Positions 57,931 through 64,000 of a stretch of DNA of 64,000 bases are shown here, in pieces. The notes beneath the pieces were generated by a model. The model searched no databases, was not told where the DNA came from, and saw only the letters and a program-made list of their open reading frames with translations. Origin of the DNA: Ophioderma brevispina (lineage: Eukaryota > Echinodermata > Ophiuroidea > Amphilepidida > Ophiodermatidae); contig JAMKCH010036036.1 in NCBI GenBank assembly GCA_023653785.1, positions 1-64,000 of the forward strand. Reading direction: 5' to 3'. Position numbers and translations under genes: made by a program. Every line of letters begins with the position of its first letter. The stretch's first letter is position 1.

Positions 57931-58846
57931 AGCGCGTCCGTCAGAGTTTCAATGAATATTTCACATGGGGGGGTACGTTATTTTATATGCATGATCTATC
58001 TCAATCAAATGACCTTTGTAGTGAGTGAGTGAGTGAGTATTAAAGTTTAACGCACTCAACACAATTGTGTTATAATCGTGTCATTAAGATTAAAAAACAT
58101 CTAACTTTATAAAACTAACACACCATCATAATTCTAGTCACAACATATTATAAAACATACCCACCACAAGTAAATTCTAGTAATCATTCAATTTAAATTA
58201 CAACATTGTAAATAGATACACATCATACAACTGATGAACCATCTCATCACCCATTCATGTATAAATACGATAACCAATTGATACAATACAATATACCTGT
58301 TCCAAATTAATATTACGGTATAACACAATCATACACTGATGACAGGTCATCCCCATCCATGTATCAAGGAAAAATTTTCACTACAAGACAAGATAACTTC
58401 AATACAGTATTGAAACATTATAAAAAACTATTGTAACATATTTTTTACCGATTAAATAGGTGGTCTTACCTATGTACAAATGTAATTGATAAATAGTATG
58501 CCATGTTAACTGATTTTAAACTACTTTATACAGCAATCAACAATTGAACACTATTACATCTTAGTGATACAATTATACGTAGAAATCCTTACACATAAGC
58601 CTAAATTTAAATACAACCGTCTGTTTACAATAACAGACGAGTTGCCCCTTTTAGAGTCGCCTCTTTACTCATGCAGTGGACGCACATCGGGCATTCTTAA
58701 CCCCGAACCCGCAGGGGGCCCCAGTTAGTCGCCTTTTACGACAGCAGGGGAAAACATTGGGCCAATTCTTAACCCCGACTCGCAGGGGCAATGAACTTTG
58801 TAGATGTCCTAAAATTATCTATATCTGACGAGAATCAATATTCTCA
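57930..58846. mobile_element. Insert containing a SINE-like repeat
   Basis: This ~915-bp stretch is missing from the duplicate (junction near 60,797). It contains GTGAGTGAGTGAGTGAGTAT (58,021-58,040), TTTAACGC, and at the right GTTAGTCGCCTTTTACGACA (58,725-58,744) between two copies of ATTCTTAACCCCGA...CGCAGGGG (58,694 and 58,766). The GTGAGT run plus GTTAGTCGCC...TACGACA motif is familiar from invertebrate SINE-like repeats, recalled and not checked. Confidence 0.5.
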
Positions 58847-58975
58847 AGTTCCCATACAATACATTTTAGTTAATACGGGTTGGAACAGAAGACCAAATAT
58901 AAAAAGGATCTGGTTTTAAAAAGAATCTGGGTTTTTAAACAGTTTTTGAAGCCTGGTGGTACTTAAACAGCATTC
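58846..58975. repeat. Second segmental duplication, copy 1 (right part)
   Basis: GGGTTGGAACA, AATATAAAAAGGATC and GCCTGGTGGTACTTAAAC match 60,830-60,925. Confidence 0.85.
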
Positions 58976-59201
58976 ATTGTTTTTGTTTTTGCTGTTTGGT
59001 GTTTTTCTTTTATTCTTTCCTGTTATCTTTTTTCCTGTTATCCTTTTAGACAATACTCATTTCTAATATCAGCAAAGGTTATTGCTTAAAAAGAAATTTT
59101 AATTTAAATAATCCTCACAATATCTCCTCCTGTCACTTTAACATGATTTGATCTTGTGAGTTCTGGGTTTCACTAACCAACAGGGAATGAGTTTTATAAT
59201 A

Positions 59202-59525
59202 ACTTTTCAGGTCTTCTTCGAAAAGTTGAAGTTCAAAACAGACTTGGAGTTATGGTGCAATGGGGGTTCCTTAATATGTGGATGATGTCAAAGGTCATGG
59301 ACCAAGGTCAAAGGTCATCTGAGGTCATGTTCCAGACTGGCATCTAGCCAGGGTGGTTAGGTTTGTTTAGGTTTTCGTTTTTCAGGTCTTCTTCAAAAAG
59401 TTGAAGTCCGATTCAAACCAGACTTGGGGTTAAGGTGCAATAGGGGTTCCGTCATATGCGGATGATGTCAAAGGTCATGGACCAAGGTCAAAGGTTATCT
59501 GAGGTCATGTTCTAGACTGCCATCA
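59202..59525. repeat. Direct repeat (two ~145-bp units) rich in AGGTCA half-sites
   Basis: Units start at CAGGTCTTCTTC (59,208 and 59,383) and end at AGACTGGCATC / AGACTGCCATC. Unit 1 has AGGTCA at 59,292, 59,305, 59,312 and 59,322; the pair at 59,305-59,317 is a perfect direct repeat with 1-nt spacing (DR1). Unit 2 keeps three of the four, with the third mutated to AGGTTA. DR1 of AGGTCA is the canonical site for RXR/HNF4-type nuclear receptors. Whether it is bound is unknown. Confidence 0.75.
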
Positions 59526-59756
59526 AAGTTTGACAGAATGTATTCTTTATGCTTAAAAAGTATAACAACATTTTGAGGCACCGTGTATGTTTGCTTTTTC
59601 ACTAGACTGAGATACATTCTTTCAGCAATACCAACAATGAAATATATTGTATAGTTATGATGTATATATATTTGTTATAGGTACACGGTGTCATGAAAAT
59701 GCGATATCATTACGATCTCCTGAATAACATGTTATTGAGCTACATATTCAGGGGCA

Positions 59757-60925
59757 AAAGTCACAAAGGCGGAAACTATTTGTGCGATACGGAGGTTTAG
59801 CAGCCGATTTGCCGGAAAGACACTGCAGGAAAGTAACTTTAATCCATATCTGTCGGCCACGTCACGGTGATGTAAAGAGCTGTTTTGCATCCGCTACCCT
59901 CTGGTTAGAAGGACTGCAAATTTGTACAAATTCTTCTGCTCCAGGAAGGCTTATTTTGACAAAATTAATGGCAGACATTCATAATACTGAGGGTCGCTAA
60001 CCTTATATTGGTCCAAGCAAGGCTATTAACAAAACCGGTTTAGACAGCCGAGACCGATTTCATCAAGGGTTGAAAATCAACACACATTACTGTCGTAGTA
60101 TTGATGCCTTTGTTATCTCTATATATGAAGGTGTCTATCAAAATGAAACTACAGCGTTCACATTTATTGCTCCTAAGTGGGTCTGTGTTTTGGCTCCAGC
60201 AGGCTGTGGATATAAAAACACTTGGATCACGCTAGAAATTAATGCACGTTGGCCATATAAGTCAATAAGCTATTTTGAAACTGACCTCTAAAATGTTTGG
60301 GCATGGCTCATGGGGGCCAAGACTAGGCTTGTTCGTTTTGTTCATAATTCTATGAATCCCTCAGCTGATTATTAATCAAAATGCATTGTCTCGTTTCATC
60401 TTTAACAACAGTACGGAGTTTACTTCGCAAAGTACAATTCCTCATCGAAAGTGTTAAAACATACGGAAGTCATGGTTAGGCTCGAGCACATCGCTTTTTT
60501 CACAAATAGAGATCAGTATATGTTCCAGTTTATCAGATGGCAAATAAACCAATTTACAAAAGCCCATCTGATACAGCGCTAATAAGGACGGCGTCCTTGA
60601 AGTCAGAGTCATTGAGCAGGATAACAACTAGCTCACTTCACAAGAAAACACTGTTTAAGATGAAATAGTTTAATTTAGGTAATGCTTTTGACAGACTTAA
60701 AGGCTCAAGCGCACGGCAGAGATTTTTAATAACAACTTGCTTTTTTAACCAAACTAACCACGGCGGTTTAAAACGAATATATTTTTAAAATTCCGCAAGG
60801 TTCCATACAAATACATTTTAAGTTAATAAGGGTTGGAACATAAGGAGACAAATATAAAAAGGATCAGGTTTTTAAAAAAGAATCTGGGTTTTTAACAGTT
60901 TTTAAGCCTGGTGGTACTTAAACAA
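59757..60925. repeat. Second segmental duplication, copy 2 (uninterrupted)
   Basis: Collinear with 56,157-57,047, 57,787-57,930 and 58,846-58,975. It lacks the two inserts found in copy 1, so it shows the ancestral arrangement. Confidence 0.85.
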
Positions 60926-60981
60926 CCCGGGTTATTAAAAGTTATTTAAAGTATTCTTGCTATGTACTCTAACTTTTAAGT

Positions 60982-61108
<127 letters not shown>

Positions 61109-61412
61109 CCATTTTCTGATGTTACATCAAAGAAAAATGCATTTACCCGCAGCAGAGGAATATGGTCGCTTTGGCTCGCATAGCTTGTCCCAGCGCTGTC
61201 TTCTCTTTTTCAATGTCACCCCTCACCCTGCGCTTCTGTTCTTGTTATGCATAGCGTCGTGGTAACCAATCTGTCGCATCGTTAGCAACCAATTCGGGTG
61301 TCCGCTTGAGCCGGCTTTTGTATCCTCATCTTTTCAATCGTCCTTAGGCTTTCCTGTCGCGTAGATGTAAGCGGTGTGGTTGATATTAACAGAAAATTCT
61401 TTTGCCGTTCTA

Positions 61413-62513
61413 CAGGGTGAGTCAAAAGATTACACATCATTTTATTTGAATTTTTCTCCAGCAGTGAACATCTACCAAAGAATAAACCGACTGTCCCATA
61501 TAAACTAGATATTTCACCTACTAGAGAAATGTTGAATTTTGATTTTTGAACTTTGCATTGCGAATTTATTCCTAACTTAACGATAAGTACCCATTTTTTC
61601 ACTCTGTCCACGGAAATCCTGTTGTGGAGTGGCCAAAGGTCTTTGGATAGTTACACAGTACTCATGACATTCTTGCTTCTTGATACTTTGTGTCAACTTC
61701 ACTTCACATCAAGAAATATCAACTATTTCAGTTTTTCTGAAATCAATAACATAATCATTGAATCTTACACCCAAATTTTGAAGCAATACTTAATAAATGT
61801 TCGAAATTGTTCTCATATCATTTCAACACGAAACTGAATGCAAAACTGTAGGCAATCCTGTGCAATCCAGCCGGTTGACCCACTTTTTCGCCGGCTCCTT
61901 CATACTGATGGGGAGGGAGTTACTTGTGGGATCATATTTGGACATTACAGACATTGAACGTCCCATCTGCCTTCCGCTTGTCATCTCATCTTTTCCTCTC
62001 CTTCCCTCTCTTTTCTTCCTCTACTCTTTTCTTGCGTGTCCTTTCCCACTTTCCTGTTTTAAAATTATTAACAAATTATTACCGCTATCTTAAGTTTTTT
62101 CTGTACGGAGGCCCATATGGGAGGGGGCAGTGCCTTCCCTTCCCCCTCCTGCCCCTGTTACGAACGCTACTGTCATTACCTATTGTAAGAAATATTATCA
62201 ATAACAGCTGTTCGGATATTAATGGTACTTTAGAAACAATACAAAGTATTAAGCATTTAGATGACAGTAACTCAATTGCCTTTCTGCTGTTACTTGAAAG
62301 AATATTACAAAACCGTGGTAAATATGGTTTTTTGTCAGCTTTCCGTCAATTTACCATATCTCCAATCTCTAACCGGTAAACTTGATCAGTTCTTTACCAA
62401 TGATAGTAGATATATTGAGCTCATTTTTTTCGTTTATAAAAACCAATTTCTAAACTTTGTTAATATTTTTAATATTTTTCTGAATCGAGTGTAAATCTTT
62501 TTGACTCACCCTG
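61413..62513. mobile_element. TA-flanked element with CAGGGTGAGTCAAAA ends, copy 2
   Basis: Left end CAGGGTGAGTCAAAAGATTA and right end TAAATCTTTTTGACTCACCC then TG, each flanked by TA. It is 1,101 bp, close in length to 51,861-52,986. The right 200 bp are also present at 25,235-25,424. Frames of up to 151 codons inside show no transposase motif, so it is probably non-autonomous. Confidence 0.75.
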
Positions 62514-62519
62514 TACCTC

Positions 62520-63072
62520 AACTGTTGCCTTTACATTGACTTGGGTGTGTTGTCGGTTGCAGAAATTCTTTTGCTAATCTAGCTCATCCATTGCCTTCTC
62601 GTTATTTTCAATAATTACACTCTGGTTTTCGATTCATGTTGTTATATAGACTGTCAGTCATGGTTTAAGAAAAAAAAAAAATCCACGGCTCGCGGGTCGT
62701 ATATAAGGATTAGCAGAAATCGAATTTAAATATCTACCGTCTCATAAGTCCTAGTTTCTACATCTACAATCGCAAAAATCTAAGATACTTTGCTATATGA
62801 GCCTACAATTGCCGCAGAATTAAGCAACCGATGATTCGTGTTCACGTACTAATCACATTTGCGTCGAGAAGGGATGCGTTCTCATACTGTACTTAAAAGT
62901 TGTCATTTTCCAAGAACAAAGGACGAAATCGCCGTTTTTTCTCTTGAATCGCCGTGATATTCGTCAAGTTGTTGTGTACCAAGCCAGGAATGATGTGGGA
63001 ATTATATACCAAACACCTTCGTATTGGAACATCTGAAGGGCGAATACTCAATATCTAAGGCTGATCAGCAAT
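62520..63072. other. No recognisable feature
   Basis: AT-rich sequence with an A run near 62,670. No repeats or frames of note. Confidence 0.5.
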
Positions 63073-63076
63073 TTAA

Positions 63077-63432
63077 GGCTGACTCAGAGATTTTGAAATA
63101 TGATTTTTTTGTAATATGAAATATTCAGCTAGAACTAAAGATAGTAACCTAATTCACAATTCCAAAATTTGAGATGATCGGAATTTGCGTTTGTGATGGC
63201 AGTAACATTTATGTGTATTTTTACGTCCCATAGGATACTGTTTATAACAAAAATTGGATCGGAATTTTATAAACCAAGTTGGAGTTTCTATATGAAGGAA
63301 TTCTATTTAAACTTAGCAATTTCACACAGTGATTAGTAATGGACATCATTATGTTACATGCAAAAACCAAACACGATTTTTTTGGAAATTTTAGGCGCCC
63401 ATTCCCCCCTCAGGGAAATCGCTGAGTCGGCC
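63077..63432. mobile_element. TTAA-flanked MITE, family P1 copy 2
   Basis: TTAA at 63,073-63,076 and 63,433-63,436 flank GGCTGACTCAGAGATTTTG and, inverted, GGCCGACTCAGCGATTT. It is 356 bp. Internal landmarks (AGAACTAAAGATA, CCATAGGATAC, AAACACGATTTT) occur in the same order at 3,838-4,201. Confidence 0.8.
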
Positions 63433-64000
63433 TTAAGTTGAAGGAGATTGTCCGTCAAGTGAAACAAAGAATAAGAGGTTCGAGTGGACTTTTGTATTGG
63501 ATATTATTCGGCTTTTTACAGTCGCATCAGGACCAGGAACATTTTAAAATCCATTTTGTTCTTGAATGCCATTGGTATTGGTCTATAATAATTAATTCAC
63601 ATTGTATTATGCATAAGGGGAGGTGCAGTGGGCGTACCGTATAATGAAGTTTACAATTAACAATAATGGTGCTATTGGAATCAGCTTATGTCCAAACATC
63701 TAATCTCTTCTGGTGATTTCATGCGTTTAATTTTAAGGTACTCGGGCACTATGAGAAAAAATACATACATAAAATTGTGCTTTCAAGTTTCAAAATTTTG
63801 TATAGCTGTTGTATATTTTTGACCACTGCAAAAAATTTTTAGCCAAAAAGATTAGGGGTCTTCAGTTGTTTTTCACATTTTGAAGCACACCGGGGCTGAT
63901 TTTTATTCATAATGTCAATCAATGTTTCATGGTGTTAAACCGTAATGCGAAACACTGCCCCCTGTTTTGGCTTAATTCAGTGGAAAGTAGACGGCTCGAC

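Noticed and set aside
61924..62379. 151-codon plus-strand frame
   Set aside because: It lies inside the TA-flanked element, is Leu/Ser/Phe-rich with no transposase motif, and has no counterpart in the related element.

Overview
The window looks like intergenic or intronic DNA from an animal with a repeat-rich, AT-rich nuclear genome, most likely a marine invertebrate. No bacterial-style operons, rRNA genes, functional tRNA genes or convincing intact host genes are visible. Open frames are short and broken. What can be recognised is almost entirely mobile DNA: decayed LINE fragments, Tc1/mariner-like, hAT-like and TTAA-targeting elements, tRNA-derived SINEs, long foldback elements and simple repeats. 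The taxon is an inference from repeat types only.

Layout. Bases 180-3,123 hold a frameshifted endonuclease/reverse-transcriptase LINE on the minus strand. A TA-rich microsatellite, a hairpin, a TTAA element and two more LINE fragments follow to about 6.4 kb, the second interrupting a short ~160-bp tandem repeat. From 6.6 to 43.0 kb the window is built on an old tandem segmental duplication. Unit 1 is about 6.59-13.3 kb. Unit 2 is about 18.15-34.0 kb and swollen by insertions. Unit 3 is partial, about 40.2-43.0 kb. Because the copies align base to base, many insertions in unit 2 show up against an empty site in unit 1: a LINE piece, a 751-bp TTAA element, a 1.26-kb foldback and a Tc1/mariner-like element.

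Between units 2 and 3 lies the most striking object, a 5.54-kb element at 34,351-39,891. It has ~266-bp terminal inverted repeats, and its interior is diverged tandem monomers in inverted halves, all carrying a CCCAATACGTAC motif. It has no coding capacity.

From 43 to 64 kb the sequence carries more TTAA-flanked MITEs, an L2/CR1-like LINE tail (44.2-44.85 kb), foldbacks at 45.2 and 46.0 kb, and a CpG-rich exon-like island with a strong splice donor at 50,401. It also holds two ~1.1-kb elements sharing a GGGTGAGTCAAAA terminus, an RTE-like LINE tail containing an exact 132-bp duplication, a second segmental duplication (56.2/59.8 kb), a tandem repeat packed with AGGTCA half-sites, and a long (AT)n tract.

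No set of genes works together here. The biology is that of non-autonomous elements landing in duplicated DNA, with hairpin-forming and TTAA-targeting families prominent. All identities and percentages mentioned are by eye; no alignment or search was run.
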